From: Anarhynchus alexandrinus
Lineage: Eukaryota; Chordata; Aves; Charadriiformes; Charadriidae
Reading direction: 5' to 3'
Length of the DNA stretch: 64,000 bases
Assembly: GCA_008711295.1 (NCBI GenBank)
Contig: VUYV01000155.1
Coordinates: 660,548 to 724,547 of the forward strand
A program made the translations under genes and the position numbers. Positions within the stretch are counted from its first letter, which is position 1. Each line of letters begins with the position of its first letter. The notes below the pieces were generated by a model. That model saw only the letters and a list, made by a program, of their open reading frames with translations, made no database searches and had not been told where the DNA came from. Shown in pieces: positions 45,790 to 60,291 of this stretch.

Positions 45790-46060
45790 TTTGTTCATGA
45801 AAATCCCCCACACTTATTGACGTTATTATTTATTCAGGACAATTTATATGCCTGGTTCTTTATTAAAGAAAGTAAAAAGCACAAATCTTGGCTTGAAGAT
45901 TTTATGATGCTGAGCCCTTCTACACTAAATCAAGTGGGCAGACTTCTGCCAGACAGAGACACACTGATGTTAACGTGTCTCCACGAGGCCGGGAATTTGC
46001 TGCTATTGGCAACTTGCAAGGTCAGGCCTTTCTTAAAAATCCAACATAGTAAATGAAATA
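45790..46060. promoter_or_regulatory. Candidate conserved non-coding block
   Basis: Repeat-free segment with balanced composition and dense TTATTTATT, TTTATTAAAG and TTAACGTG-type motifs; its texture differs from the decayed AT-rich flanks. Proposed only from appearance. Confidence 0.15.
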
Positions 46061-47996
46061 AACCATTTGTTTCAAAGGAGTCAAAAAGAGTACAGCTCCT
46101 CACACATACATTTTGTCATCTTTTTACTTTAAAATACATTGTTTAAAAAAAACCCCAGATATATTTGTTAGTTACAGGTGCATATTTTATTCAATTGCCA
46201 TATTCTATTCAATTCTTGCTAATTAAGTTGTGATGTTTGCACTGTTCAGCGGGTTCTCACAGCCCAGGAGTTTGACAGAGGCCAGTTTCCTTCATATGAG
46301 AATTTTAATTGCTCACAACTGTGTAACATAACAGTCAGCAGAGCACAGCCCAAGGCAGAGCCCAGCAGAGTTCCTCACAGCAGGGAATGATGCAGGAAAG
46401 ACACAAAAACCTGGGAGAACACATAGCTGGGAGAAGAGGATGGAGCAGAGCATGAGAAATAGAACAAGTCACCGAGCACATGTGGAATGATTTGGCAGCA
46501 AAGACCTAACGTGCTGAATCAGATGGCAGGTCCATTACCAACACAGGAACAAATGAATCATTAAGAAGCATATGAAGTGTGTGGGCCTGAAAAGCAAAAT
46601 TTTGGCTATGGGTAACATGTTTTTGAAGTTACAAATCTGTACATGTTCAGCAGAATGAGGATTGGGCACAAGTGAAAATAATTCCTTTGAAAGTCTTGAA
46701 TAATATTACAGGGTTACAGCTCTTAAATAGGCTTCTCTTTACTAAAACAACAAAACCCATCTTTTGTCAACTCATCTGACTATGGCTCTAAGTGATTCTC
46801 TCTGGTTCCTGGCAATAATGCAAGAGTAGTAACATACTACTGAGTTAGGCTGAAGATATACAGGAGAAGGAAAGACAGTGCTAGGATACAGAGAACTAAG
46901 AGATAGTTACAGAATAATGTTTGTTTTGTGGAAGGAAAGCAAAGAGCCAAGATCCTCCCCTTCTGAAGCCAACAGAGATATTGGTAGATTTAAACCACAC
47001 AAGTAATACTGATATCTTTTCAGCAACCCTGTTGTAAATTATATATTGCTACATGTGTAGAATGGGGAAGTTCTTAGATACATATGAAATATGAATATTT
47101 GCATTTGTTTTCAGTTTAGTTTTATAGTTACCAGGAATTTAAATGACTAGACCTGTGTCACACTGACTCAGTAACGTGTCAAAATTGGAAATTTTGCTAA
47201 TATTTTATTGTACAACAATCCTACCAGACTCCTCTATCCATTTTCTTCTGAGTGCCTTTTTCATTTTGCATACTGTATTGTTTACTGACAAAGAAGCTCC
47301 TGAACAAATGATAAATCATCAGACTCTAAGGTACCAGTATCTCTTTCTAACCAAGGTAAAGGCAGTTTGTCACAGCTTTTCTGTTCAATAAAATTATTAG
47401 GAATTCAGAGCACTCGATACCTACATTGTGTAACCTAGTCAAAAAAATACTTGCAAACTGCCTATTTGAACATCCAAAGTTAGGCATCACTGCTACTCCG
47501 CTAGAGAGAGTCTGGATGTGGAAGCCCACAGTAATATTAACTCTACATGTCTCAAGTCTCTATTTACATGCTTTGTTATTGTAACAGCTGTGTTAGTCAT
47601 CTCCTACACAGCCTGAATACAGCTTAAGTGACTCTCATTCACTCTATATTTGCATGATACCCCTCACTCAGCTTGTCACAGAAGTTAGGTGTCTTGCTCA
47701 AGCCAGTTATCCTTACCAGTTCAGAGATATAAGCACACTAGAAGAATGGGTGCAACAATTTTCACCAACCGTTTTGATAACACAAACTGTCATCTGATAG
47801 TGCTTATCTTTCTCCAGCAGTTGCACTGGAAGCTGAAGAGACTGACTTGGACTTGACTTGCAATTACTGTTAATTAAAATTAACTGAAATAAGTTCCACT
47901 ACTATCAAAAGAAACTGCAAGCAAAATGAAATCTCTGGATTTCCCTCTTATCGAGCTACTAAAGAGCTGTTCTTCCCTTTTAACAACCCTGACTCA

Positions 47997-48030
47997 AAAG
48001 AAAAAAAAAAGAAAAAAAGGAAAAAAAAAT
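47997..48030. repeat. A-rich low-complexity tract
   Basis: A long A run broken by single or paired G bases. Confidence 0.9.
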
Positions 48031-51000
48031 ATTTCCTCAATTTTAATGTTTTATGTTGCTCTTCTGTAGATCACCAGTGACAACTTTGTCTGTCTGTGGA
48101 AATAAACTAGAATAAAAATAACACAAACATTTTTATGCACCATTCTCAGATCAGCAGTCTTACCTACACTATACTGATGGTTTTTAAGGTGAAATAGGCT
48201 GAAAGACAGTCTGCAATACACAAGTGTGGTCTGGTACAGTGTATACAAGCAAGGTCAAGCCTATATTACAAATAATATTGCATAGGTTGTTACCTCCATT
48301 TCGTTTAAATTTTAGAACAGCAACAAAAATGTGAAAAAGTTGGCTGGTGGTTTTTTTTAGTTACTCGCTCTAGCTCCAAAAATTTTTATAGGTTTATACT
48401 TTTCTTAACACTTAACATTTCAGCTTCATAGCGGTTCTTTAATATTCCACTTCAAAACACTAATGCAGTTCCTTAGGTGGAGGAGGCTTCTTAGAAAACC
48501 AGTGATAAATTTTTGGAGGCAATAAGACTGTAAACAGGCTTTGCACCTTTATGAATTGCACATCTAACTCTCCCATGCAGCACTCTAAATTTCTCTCCTA
48601 CCTATCACGCCGTACCATACCATGCAGTTCTCAGCATTATACAGCCCTCAATCCTGTGTTTAAAAAAAAAATATCTTTTCCATGTCATAGCTCTAATATG
48701 GAATGCTTCACGATTTCCTTTGAACTTTGGAGACTTTGGAAATAGTCCATACTAAACAATATCCTTGCAGTGAAGAGCTAATCTTTATCCTTCAGTCATC
48801 AGATCATTTATATTTTACTCTCTAGAGTTTTTATTCCAGCTAGCTGGTAAAGCTAACTACTTGAAATTTATAAATATTCCCACTGAAAATATCACTCCCC
48901 CACCAAGCGTAACCCATGATATTCTCAGGAGATAGGAGAAAATTTATAGCTGTACGCATGCTTATTCTACTTTCTAATTTAAATTCAAATCCTTTTCTCC
49001 CTTCACAAGATATTTTTAATCAGGAATTTTTACAGCAGAATAATTAAACCAAAGAGGTAATTTTGGTAAAACTAAAGGTAGACAAGCTTTTAATAACTTC
49101 CAGAAGTACTCCAGGGGGTTTAAGGGAAGTTCCTCTTCACCAAAAGTACAAACTCGTCTTAAAACAGAGTGTTTCCCTGAGAATACGTTTGGTAGGAAGT
49201 CGATTTAAAGCAGAAAAACGGTAGGTAAAACGTAAAATGTATTACCATGAAATAGCTACTTTTGTGTGCAGTAAGGAATGAATTTTGTTTGTTTCCATGC
49301 AAAGTTTCTTTTATCAGATATTGTCTGAGAGACATGTAAGTAATCTGCGGACATGGGGAAGTTAAAGGCCTTGTGCACCCTAAAAGAATCAACTTCACAA
49401 GGATATTGTGACTCACGTTAGATTCAGGGTATCTCTTGTGTTGAATTCTCATGGGCAGCCTTTCCCCTTATTTCTGTTAGCTGAGTGCACGCAGTGTTTT
49501 CTGGCTGTCATTAACAAGCCAGGTCAGGACAATGGTTGTCAAGTTTATGTTGCCTGACAATTTTCATTTCTCACCTCCTTGACATACTGTTTTTCCTGCT
49601 CTGACAACCACATTTCTATATTTTCTATTAAGGGCGTTTGTATTTGAGATGTTTCATTTAAAATTAAAACATTCAACATTTGACAATCTTATTTGAAACC
49701 TCCTCAAGCCTTATGTTTACCCAAGATATAAATCAAGGTGGTTTTGATTTAAATCAGTTTGGGGCTTTTAAGTGGTGCTATTTTTTACAGTAATTCTTCA
49801 TCATTCAGGTACCATCTCATCAAACCTGTCACTGTGGTAGAAATGTTTTCTTGGTGCTCTTCCCCCTCCTGTTCCCTTTTAATATAGTCATACCTGGCCA
49901 CTGGCCATATGATTTTCCAGACAACCCATAACTTACCTTATATGAGGGAAGCAGAAATAAATGCAGCTACTAGATTTGCTGTACGCTATTATGAGCAATT
50001 ATAGTGATTGGAATCAGAGCAGGAGCTAAAAACTTTCAGTGTCCTTTTAAGAACTAGCTAGTAATGTGCTTTCTAAAAAAAACACCCCTTAAAATAAATT
50101 AAAAAAAAAGATACGTTATAACTAAAATGAGCTTTCCAAATAAATATTCTTAGGGATGAAGGAGATTTTAATATGGATAAAAGAGGATAGAGGACTGAAG
50201 TCTGCACAGAGATGTCCCCACAGAGTGCAGTTAAGTACTCTTTTCCCACTGCAGAATATCTGAACTAACATATGGCCTTGACATTTTTCTTTCTGACACT
50301 TAAACTTGGTAGCATCAATGCTGGACACGTGCATGTGAATGGATATTTCAGGCCTGCAAGTTATTCCTAAGGTTATCGATAACATAACTGGCAAAACCCT
50401 TGTGAACACTAATGTGCTATAAATGACCTTCCAAGAAGCTTCAAGCTTCAAAACTATACCAAACGTGATAACACAGCGCACTGCAGAGTGCTCTCTGTCA
50501 GAACTGGAGTCCATTGCTTCAGTACCTGTCCCATGACAGGAGTGATGGCAGGTCCAAACTTGCAAATCATAGTTTGCCACAGAACACCAAAATGTCAAAC
50601 AGTATATCTGCACTAATTTCAGCTTGTTTCACTTGGAATGCAATAAAGAAATACATAATCTTCAGCCCTCAAACTGCCCCCGTAAAGGACCGGTAATTGC
50701 TTTCTCCCACTTAAAACAAATATCTGGTATTTTGCTGGGAATGTTTTATAGTTTTACAGGACAGATTTAGTCGTAATTACTGTCCTTTGTATAATCCTAT
50801 CTGATTTCTTTAAACTTCCTTCTCAGAAAATAAAGATACATTATAGATTTGCTGGAGAATCTGAGCATTTATTCTGTCCTTTCACTTGAAAAGCAAATTC
50901 ATTTTATTGCTATGTTACTGACTACCAACTAAATGTTAACTGGAAATACAGCTCTGTGAATAAATACTTATGCATTCTCTAGAGTTAACAAAAAACATTC

Positions 51001-52704
51001 TTTAAAAAGTTATAAGCAACAACTTTTCAATTGTTACTGTCTGTATCAAAATTATTTACCTCTTTCTTTAAAAAATAGGTCATGTACTATCAAAGGGAAA
51101 ATAGGTTATACTATGAAATTTGCTGGCTAATCAACAGTAATGTTTTGTAATTCTTACATAGGTACTTTTCCACTTTTCGTGTCCTATGATGTGGAGATCC
51201 GTATCTTTGGTCTAAATCAGATGTAGTTGAGTTAGTCTGCGTGCGGCTGTGCTTCATCCACTCCAGTGTAAATCCAATTTCTGAAAATTCTTTACCCTAT
51301 CCACAGTCCAGAAAAAAAATATGTATGTTGTCCCCAACTGTTGCATAAAAGGAAAGCAATTATTACTCTCCTACAGATATCAGAAGAAAAAGGACCAATA
51401 AAAATTCACCTCCTACAGACTCAAATATCTTACTGAGAATGAAGCTTAGTAGAAAACCCAATGGGCTGTTATTATTCTATTGCAGTAACATTTGTGTCCA
51501 TCTATTTATTTTTAAGATTCCTTTATGCTAAGCACTGTATGCACACATGGGGAAAAGGGTGACCCTTATCATCAAAGAAGCTGACCTTTAATACAAACTA
51601 CCACAGGAATTTCAACAGGCTGGAAGAAGTGAGATGAGAAGACACAGAAACAGAAACAAAGGTATTGAACAACATGGTGGTGGGTGATACAACAGCATCA
51701 TTAGTACAAACTGAACCAAGGAGAAGACGTCCCTTAGCATAACTCTCTTTAGCAGATTTACTATTTTAGGCACTGATGTCACCGTTACCCAGAGGGGCTC
51801 AGCTCATTTCCTGCAGGGGTTTCTTCCACTATTAATGACAGCAATAAAGTAAGTCACCTCAAAGGAATCTTTTCAGGCTATCTAGCCCAAATGATGAAGC
51901 AGAAAAGTGAAACTAAGAGTTGAAAACAAACAAGAAAACAAAAAACCAAAACAAACAAGCAAACGAACAAAATCCCCTACAAATAAAAGGTTTATCTTTT
52001 AAACTTTGCTGCAGTTAAGGGCTTGTGAGTGGTGCAACACATGGATATTGATTGCTGCACTTCTAGTGCTCTGATTCATAATCAAACTCAGACACATGGT
52101 TAAGTACGAAATTACATCAACAACTTTAGTGAAAATTCCCTTAATGGTAACTTTTATACTACAGTATTCCAATGCCAAACAGTTCTAATTTAAAGCACTT
52201 AACAAATCCCCAGCATTGCTGTCAGTATAGGAATGTACAATTAAAGTCACTGAAACAACATTACTTCTATCCCCACATCAGTGCCACTTTGTGCACCCAG
52301 AACATCTGGCACTTATGATACATAATTAGAAAGGGACGCAGAAACCTGTAATATGCTTTAAAAGGAAACTTAGTTACAGCATCAACAATGGAAGGAGTCC
52401 ATACTTTATTCCTTCAAAAAGCCAACAAAGTATTAATTAATTCTTAGGATCCTAAGAGACAGTCAAGTAATCTGGTCGCTTTGCACAGAAAGCTTGTTGG
52501 AAGGTAGTGTATCCTATGCTGTATTTTTCAATATTTTTTCCTTGGAACTTATCCTCAGAAAATAAAACATTATAGTAGGATCCCTAAAGGCTGTCCTTTT
52601 ATTTTTGAAAAAACACACATGATAGAAAATTGAAGGTATTATGCTGGCAAATGTCCTATTTTTCTCTGTCATCTTCCCTGTCACTCCTTCCCGATTGGAG
52701 AATA

Positions 52705-53815
52705 ATCATAGAATCATAGAATCATAGAATCATAGATCCATAGCATCATAGAATCATAAAATCATAGAATGGTTTGGGTTGGAAGGTATCTTAAAGATCA
52801 TCTAGTTCCAACACCCCTGCCATGTCAAGGGACACCTTCCACTGCACCAGGTTGCTCAAAGCCCCATCCAGCCCGGCCTTGAACACCTCCAGGGATGGTG
52901 TCTCCCTGGAGCCTTCTCTTCTCCAGTCTGAACAATCCCAACTCTCTCAGCCTGTCTTTATAGGAGAGGTGCTCCACCCCCCTGATCATCTTCGTGGCCC
53001 TCCTCTGCACTCACTCCAACAGGTCCATGACCTTCTTATGTTGGGGCCCCAGAGCTCGATGCGGTACTTCAAGTGGGGTCTCATGAGAGCAGAGTAGAGG
53101 GGGAGAATCACATCACTCCACCTGCTGGCCATGCTTTTTTTGATGCAGCCCAGGATGCGGTTGGCTTTCTGGGCTGCAAGTGCACATTGCCGGCTCATGT
53201 TGAGTCTCTCATCCACCAACATCCCCGAGTCCTTCTCCTCAGGGCTGCTCTCAATCCATTCTCCACCCAGCCTGGATTTGTGCTTGGGATTACCCCAACC
53301 CACCTGCAGGACCTTCCCCTTGGCCTTGTTGAACTTCATGAGGTTTGTATAGACTCACCTCTCAAGCCTGTCAAGGTCGCTTTGGATGGCATCTCTTCTC
53401 TCCAGTTTGTCAACCACTCCACACAGCTTAGTGTTGTCAGCAAACTTGCTGAGTGTGCATTCAGTCCCACAGTCCGTGTTATCAGCAAAGATGTTACACA
53501 GCACTGGTACCCAGTACCGACCCCTGAGGAATGCACCTTGTCACTGGTCCTCACTTGGACATTGAGGTGTTCACTGCAAGTCCTTGAGTGCAAAAATCTG
53601 GCCAATTCCTTCTCCACCGAGTGGTCCATCTGTCATATCCATGTCTTTCCCATTTAGGAACAAGGATGTCATGTGGGACAGTGTCAAATGCTTTGGACAA
53701 GTCCAGGGAGATGATGGCAGTTGCTCCTCCCTTACTCACCAACATTGTAAAACTGTCGCAGAAAGCCACCAAATTTGTCAGGCATGAAGAGGTTTCTGGT
53801 GCCCTCTGCTAGTTA
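52705..53815 (-). mobile_element. CR1 LINE, 1.1 kb, with internal deletion
   Basis: Minus-strand CR1 from RT motif A (near 53700) to the 3' end. The terminal ATCATAGA units run from 52705 to about 52768 and are the longest in this window (about seven, some mutated). Next come the GGTTTGGGTTGGAAGG block and the 3' UTR. At about 52897-52903 the sequence jumps from the CCTCCAGGGATGG block straight to CTCCCTGGAGCCTTCTCTTC; compared with the 11 kb copy, roughly 200 bp (equivalent to 11226-11424) is missing. The remaining ORF2 lies in at least three frames. Confidence 0.95.
52825..53772 (-). pseudogene. CR1 ORF2 fragment (RT and C-terminal region), frameshifted
   Basis: Pieces in N- to C-terminal order on the minus strand: 53772-53640 gives IISLDLSKAFDTVPHDILV, the RT motif A region with its catalytic Asp; the following RT core, including the catalytic FADD box, is spread over broken frames between 53630 and 53340; 53339-52986 gives [40 protein letters not shown] and [12 protein letters not shown]; 53010-52900 gives [20 protein letters not shown] and [18 protein letters not shown] single-base shift near 53000-53010 breaks the last two blocks, and the end of the ORF is removed by the internal deletion. 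It is a dead copy. Confidence 0.9.
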
Positions 53816-56800
53816 TTGCATCTTTTTCTTCAAAGTCTGTGTTAAACCACTCCAAAAATATCTCACAGGAGAAACGATCCTTCTCTCCATATAAACATTC
53901 TTGTGTCTGTGAGTTAAAGATAAAAATGCTACTTATTCTAGTTGATTAAGAAAGGCAGCTAATCTAAGGCAGCTCAGAAGACAATTCCAAATCTAGCCTT
54001 TTTGGAAAAATTTACAAAATAAAACATATCAGAATCCAGCCAATATAGGGATAATACTTGTTCAGCTTTGCAGCATAATAAGAACAAGAGCTACACTACA
54101 AAACAAGAAAGACTATTTTTCCATTTGGAAAAAAAAAAAAAAGCAGCTATGCTGCTCTGTTGCTTCACAGAGTTAATGATCCACTTACTTGGATTTTACA
54201 CTACGTTTTCTTCATCTGGGAAATCAAGTTATGTGTTCATAAACACTGTGGAACATAACCCAGAAAAGACAGGAGATCTTTACACACAGTCACAGACAAA
54301 ACCACCAGATGGACAAGCACTAAAATTCTTTGTAAATGTGTCACTCTAAATAACAGTCACACAATTTTGTCCACCTGGTTTGTCTTTAAACTAATTAAAA
54401 AGTGCTAACACAGGAAAAGAAGCTATTCTGGCCAGAAGATATTTCTTGTCATTCTTCTTTAATATGGGTTTTTTTCTGTCTGCTGAATGAAACTGAAAGC
54501 TAAAACCCAGTATTTTGATAACAACTTAAAAAATCTAGTTTTATAAGTTGACTTATCTTTAGAAAGTTTGTTATAAACCAACCTTTCTATCACTACATAA
54601 TCTGTACTGTAGAATTTTGTCTTTGAGAATGAGATACAAGTTTTTCCATAAGGCTACACACACAACTAAAGAACAACTCATATTTGGAGAAAAATATTTG
54701 CAGTCAATTGAGTCTCCTAGCAACAGTGTAAGATCCTAATCCTCAAAGCCTTAAGTCATCTGCACTGTTTTCAGACAGATGTGAGATAACTCTGTGTAAT
54801 GTAATATAGAGGTAATACATATTAGTTCAGGTTCAGCAAAAGTAATACCATTCACTCAGGTTCAAGTGAGTGAAAAATAAGCCTCACGATCAGTTGTCTG
54901 CAAAACACCATGTAGACAAACTCAACAAGGTTTCTCACTCATTCTCTGCCTCAGTATGTTGTGCACAAGTGGCCCATTCTGTGCTGAAGAGCAAAATTTG
55001 GGAGCAGTCGAGCAGCAATGGAACGGCAGCAGTTGCAGGTGAGCACTGCCCGAGCTACTGTGTGAAGTCAGTGAGCAATGTTAGAAATGAAGCCCAGAAG
55101 ACTCGGTGTGTGGCAGTACTGTCAGAGTGCAGGGTGTAGCTTGTTAGGTTGACTGATAGACAGACTGTATATCTTTTTCCCATATGAAGATAAATGGATC
55201 TGTATTTTCTTGCAGGTAAAAAAATGCCTTCCTGTCAATTAATTGAAAAACTGCATAGTTCACATTCACTGCACTTTTTATTCCTGTGCCAGAAAAACAT
55301 ATGGAGAAGCTCTCTAACAGGGCAGTTTGGTAAGAATAGATGAAACTGTCTCATGAGTGAGATTTGCAGGATCACCTTTCTTCCCCAACTAGAAATGTAA
55401 AAGAGTCAAATATCCTCATTATTCCTGTCAATTCATATTTTGCCTCCATAGTAAAATACTGATGAAGCCACCAACTCTCTCATAAAAAGATATCACCCAA
55501 CTGGACATTCACTTAAACAAACTGAGTACTGTCAAACCAGTTGCAGAATTATAACTGGCAGGTTTAATTTTGTCATGCCACTGGCAAAAGCAGAAATTGT
55601 TTAGAGAAATTACAGGATTGCAGAACTGTTATTCCTAGTGAATGCTAGGAGGGTTTGGGAGTTCCTAGATACTATAAATACGTAAGTAACCGTGTATCAG
55701 GAAGCTTTAATTAGCAGTAGACACATCCAAGGGTTGAGGGTTGGAATCCACTGCCTTCTGCTTATTAAGTTGGTTGTGACTTTTACTCTGCATGTTAATC
55801 TCTTTCCATTTTGCATAAAATTATAATTTAAAAACCACAGCAATCACTTAATGCACATTATTGTTTAAAAGCTTATCTGACAGTTATTTGATCCAAACAC
55901 TACTACCCTACTAATTATTTGTGAATTTGCTTTCCATTCACTTTAAAGTAACATTTTCCTTTAGACTAAATTGCTTGGAAGCTGATATTACTTACAGAGA
56001 ATTCTTCATAGCAGCCCATACAGTGCTGTATTTTGCATGTGTGACTGAAACAGTGTTGATAACACAGCAATATTTTATCTATGACTGAACGGTGCTTGCG
56101 CGGTATCAATGCCTTCTCTAGTTCTTCCTTTGCTGCCCCAGTGAGTAGGCTGAGGGTGCGCAAGAGGTTGGGAGGGGACACAGCCAGCACAGCTGACTGG
56201 GAGTTGATAATTTTATCAATGATAAAAACTGGAGGAAGAGATTATAACTTTAAAAACAGGTGCATAACCTACCTTAAAACCAGGGAAACTGTTTATAAAG
56301 AGAAAAATTTAGTAATTTATAAAGTTTTGATTAAATGACGACAAATAGATACAATCTGGTTTTGATATCTGGGATGTAGTTTAAGCTATATATTTTGAAT
56401 AGAGGCATTATGATTGCATTATTCCGTTATTTATCAAGGAAATTTTCTTGGAATTACCTACAATTCCTTTACAATTAGTGAATATTTATACAAATTTATC
56501 TTGTTTATTTTTTTTCTTCTTCGTGCTTTCTCATGGCATTGATTTCAACAGGAGGCTTTGTCTGCCTTCAGGTTGTGTTTATTCATGGCCATTTGAGTTA
56601 TCACGGACCTATAATCATCAACATTAATTTGTTTTCCCCTGTCATTGAAGAATTGATTTATTATCTAGTTCCACGTTTTTAAAATGGTATCAATTCACAC
56701 ATAAGCTAAATACCATTCTCACACATAGATTCATTGGGTATTTGAGCATTCATTGATACTTGGTTTTAGTGGGGAGAGATAAAGCAATTCTGTACATGTA

Positions 56801-58199
56801 ATGCAAATGAAGGCACTTAACTGAACAATCATTTGGTGTTATGTGCATGTAAATACCAAAAAAAAATGGGATTCTCGAAATACCCATAGCAGCTAATTCA
56901 TTGCTTAATATCTTTTTAGTTCACTATAGGTTCAGCTGGGCCAGTGGAACACCTGGTAAAAGTATAAATTTGTGTTCCACTTCCTCATCTCCTCTAATTT
57001 TAGATATCTTAAAAAATGGTGATGCCATAGTAAGCTAGTTCTCTGGCCCCCTTTGTAACTTCTGGAGAGAATTAGGAACTCTGAAAGGATAATTCATCCC
57101 ATTCAAAAGTAAAATAATTACAAGTGATACAAATTTCCCTAGAAGACCTTCTCTCTTGTGACTAACATAGGCTAGATTCCAGAAGGCTGAAGTTAGTGAA
57201 AATAAATCCCATCCCAAGTCACCTCTTCAATTTCAGAACATCCTATTTTGGTCTTTCAGTGGCTCAACACAGTGTTGTAAGTGAACTGTCAGCCTAAGTC
57301 TTCAAGCTTAGGCAATGGAAATTTAGTATTGATAAAAATTAGGCTGTACCTGTGACCAGAGGTTAGCCCTAATCATGACCCTAATCATGACTGTAATCTT
57401 GAACCCGCTGTTAAATTCCTCCCCTCTTCATCTACCCAGGCAGCAAACAGCCAGACATATGTGGTGGAGTTGTCCATTGGCTCAAGTGGGAGTATACACA
57501 TGCTTAAAGATGAACACTTGTCTGAGTGCTCTGCTGGCCAAGGCCAAGGCATTCTCCAGGTTTCCTGGTGGCTTCTTTATCTTTACCACAGCTTTGCTGA
57601 ATGGACTTGTAGGTTGGGGAAAAAAAAGGTCACATTTCATTTCTCTTCACCAAATACAAATTCTGCATCTTCTGAGAGTAGTTCACTCGAAGTAGCTACA
57701 CATCCTTCTTACCGTCCACTGTTCCATTTTGTCCTTCATTTCCAATAGTATTAAAAGACATTGACTTTTTCTTAAGAAATAAAGAGATGTAGTTATAAAA
57801 CATGTTAATGACCTGACATAACAGCCATTGAAATCAGTGAGAGTTTCTCCATTGACTTCAAAAGGTTTTGAATTGGGTTCTAAAATGTTAAATTTAGGGA
57901 ACAGCAATTAAAGAATCCTCTGATCAATAGCCGAAAGATCAGAATGTCTATAATACATTAATTCTACTGAAAACAATGGGAAATAACTATTTTCTTGTCT
58001 AAAATGAATTATTCTTAGCCTCTGTGATATAAACAATTCCAATAATCAGCATGAACATATACAGATATACAAAACACACAAATGCATGTAGTAATTAAAA
58101 ATTAAATTATGATTCAACAGATGTAATGAGATGTAACTATTAATAACCTCATTAAAAAGTCTGATTAATACAAAAGCTCTCCCATTATAATTACTCTCA

Positions 58200-59760
58200 G
58201 AAAGAAGAGTATTGTTAATCTGCTGAGCAGCTGATGACACAGAAAATTATAAATAATAGAAACATTGCACAAATTAATTCTAGATTAGAAGGACAGAATA
58301 GTTTGTATTTAATAATAGGAAGCCGATTTTTAGCAGAGAATAGGCATGATGTTCTGTTGGAGACTGTTTTAATTATTGGACTCCTTTTCTCTCCCATGAT
58401 CCTCAATTTTTTAAAAAGAAGTAATCTCTCTCTAATAACGGGTCTAAATGAAGCCAGGCGCTGGCCAGCAGCATCCTACAAACACCACATCATCTGAATA
58501 CTAATGAAAGGTCTCATTTCAAAAAGTTTTGACATTGTGAAAGACTAGAGGGAAACTTTCCAAAATGTAGACTAACACAGAAGACAATTGCTTAGATAAT
58601 TTTAGGCAATAGACTTTGTGGTATTCATATTGGTTTAATATGTATAATTAGTGAATATTATAATGGTTAAGCTAATTCTGGAGACAGACTGGGTTTTTAT
58701 TAGTCTCATAGGTAGAGGCATAGCTGCTGGAATAGAAACCTAAAAAGGCTAGGCTACCGTTATTTATCATATTTGGCAAAGAAAATTCATCATTGCTGTA
58801 TCATGGACTGCCAGCATACTCTGCATTTGGCACTTTCAGTAATGACATTCATATTTGTGTCCCCACCATCATCTTCCCATGTCTTTTAGTAACGCAGTAA
58901 ACCTGGCACATATTAAACATATTTTGCATGTAAACTCCAGGCAATGGTATAAAATACAAGTTTATCTTGGCCTTCAAATAGCATCATTATTTCTGTTTAG
59001 TTATCGGTTCCTTGAAGAGTCAGAGACAATTGCTTATATTAATCACGACAAGAAATGCTAAGACAGCCCATAGGAGAACCATTTTTTACTTATTGGCTTT
59101 TTGTACAAGCTGTATTGGCAAAGTCATTTCACAAGTTTAATGGATGACTCCAGCTTGTAAAACGTATTGGTCAAGGTAGGTCGAATAGTGTAGTATTTAC
59201 AGAAATGGAACCAGACAGGTTCGGTGACTAGAGTAGTTAAATAATAATGACAAAAAGGCTGAATGTTTATCCTTGCTTTTTATGCCCTCAATAAATATTT
59301 TTGTGCCATAGGAAATTTAATGCTATAATGCGGTCAAATGATCAGGCTTTAATTACTACAATCCCTTCTGGTCAAAAGTTACATTATGTTGTAATTTGCG
59401 ATTTATAAAACCCATCATCAGAAGCTTAATGTACGTGATGAAGATTGAAGTTGTGCCATCATGAAGAGTGGAATAATTTGTGTCCAAAAACGGGACACGT
59501 GAATTATCTGTAGCAGTAGCAGCAAAGGAATTAGGAATAATTCCTTCATTTTGAAATAAAAATCATTCATAATGGAAGCTTTCAGTCAGCAGCTAGCTAT
59601 TAGAATTGAATCCAGCAGTCTGCTTTTATCTCAAGGATGATTTGGGTTTTCTGGTGTAGACATGTGCTTGTCCTTATTGAATGCAAATTTGCCATCGTTA
59701 AAAGAAAATACTGAAATTCGTATATTGCCATGTAAAGGTAAAAGGTTAACAATAAAAGAT
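58200..59760. promoter_or_regulatory. Candidate conserved non-coding cluster
   Basis: About 1.5 kb with no recognisable repeat, few homopolymers and many TAAT/ATTA homeodomain-type motifs, plus an ACACGTGAATTATC patch near 59507-59520 containing an E-box CACGTG. The texture recalls conserved developmental enhancers that sit in gene deserts. Conservation cannot be tested from one sequence. Confidence 0.25.
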
Positions 59761-60291
59761 ACTTCGAGGTCTAACTGACAGAACTTTTTATATTGTGCTT
59801 GGATTGACTAGTTACACTTTCCATTTTGAATTAGGATTTGGTTGTTCACCATTGGTGAGGGGCATTGAGAGTCCGCTAATCCTGAACACTTTGCTGTCTC
59901 ACCTGAGGCATTTAGCTTTAAGCTATCATTGATTTAATGTCCACTGATGTCTTTGGATATTTCTGTACAGGCAGATGCAAAGAGATATACGTTTGTTCTT
60001 ACCCATGCATTGATCTACCAGAAACAACCAGCTCAGTCACACATTCTCATGGTATCACGCTGAAGCTACTGAAGCCTTGAGAGAGGTATCAGTCTATTAT
60101 TTGGGCCACAGGTCTACATTAGTGCACCTAAATGTCCTCGCAACTGATCCCAAATTTTATGCAGTAAATTCATAGTGCATACAGTGCTTTGTGTTTGTCC
60201 TCTCTTTATCCATGTAAACAAACCCTCTGTATCAGTGCAGTACATAGCCCTGCTCCACCCTGTCATGCTGCCTTCTGCCCTGGCTTCCCAG

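Larger units (their letters stand above)
44301..52704. other. Long non-genic stretch
   Basis: About 8.4 kb with no recognised gene or classified repeat. It contains an (AG)n run at 45630-45647, an A/G-rich low-complexity run at 47997-48030 and an A-rich AAAC patch at about 51921-51975. The N at 44999 lies in an AT-rich patch. The longest open frame (163 codons, minus strand, 50122-50613) has no recognised domain. Confidence 0.5.

Noticed and set aside
50122..50613. 163-codon open frame on the minus strand, the longest outside recognised repeats
   Set aside because: No recognisable domain, signal peptide or membrane segment pattern, and no convincing splice or promoter context. One open frame of this size is not surprising in 64 kb.
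52822..53657. Plus-strand open frames of up to 194 codons across the CR1 at 53 kb
   Set aside because: They are antisense shadows of the minus-strand CR1 ORF2, as are similar frames at 11105-11815 and 19230-19442.
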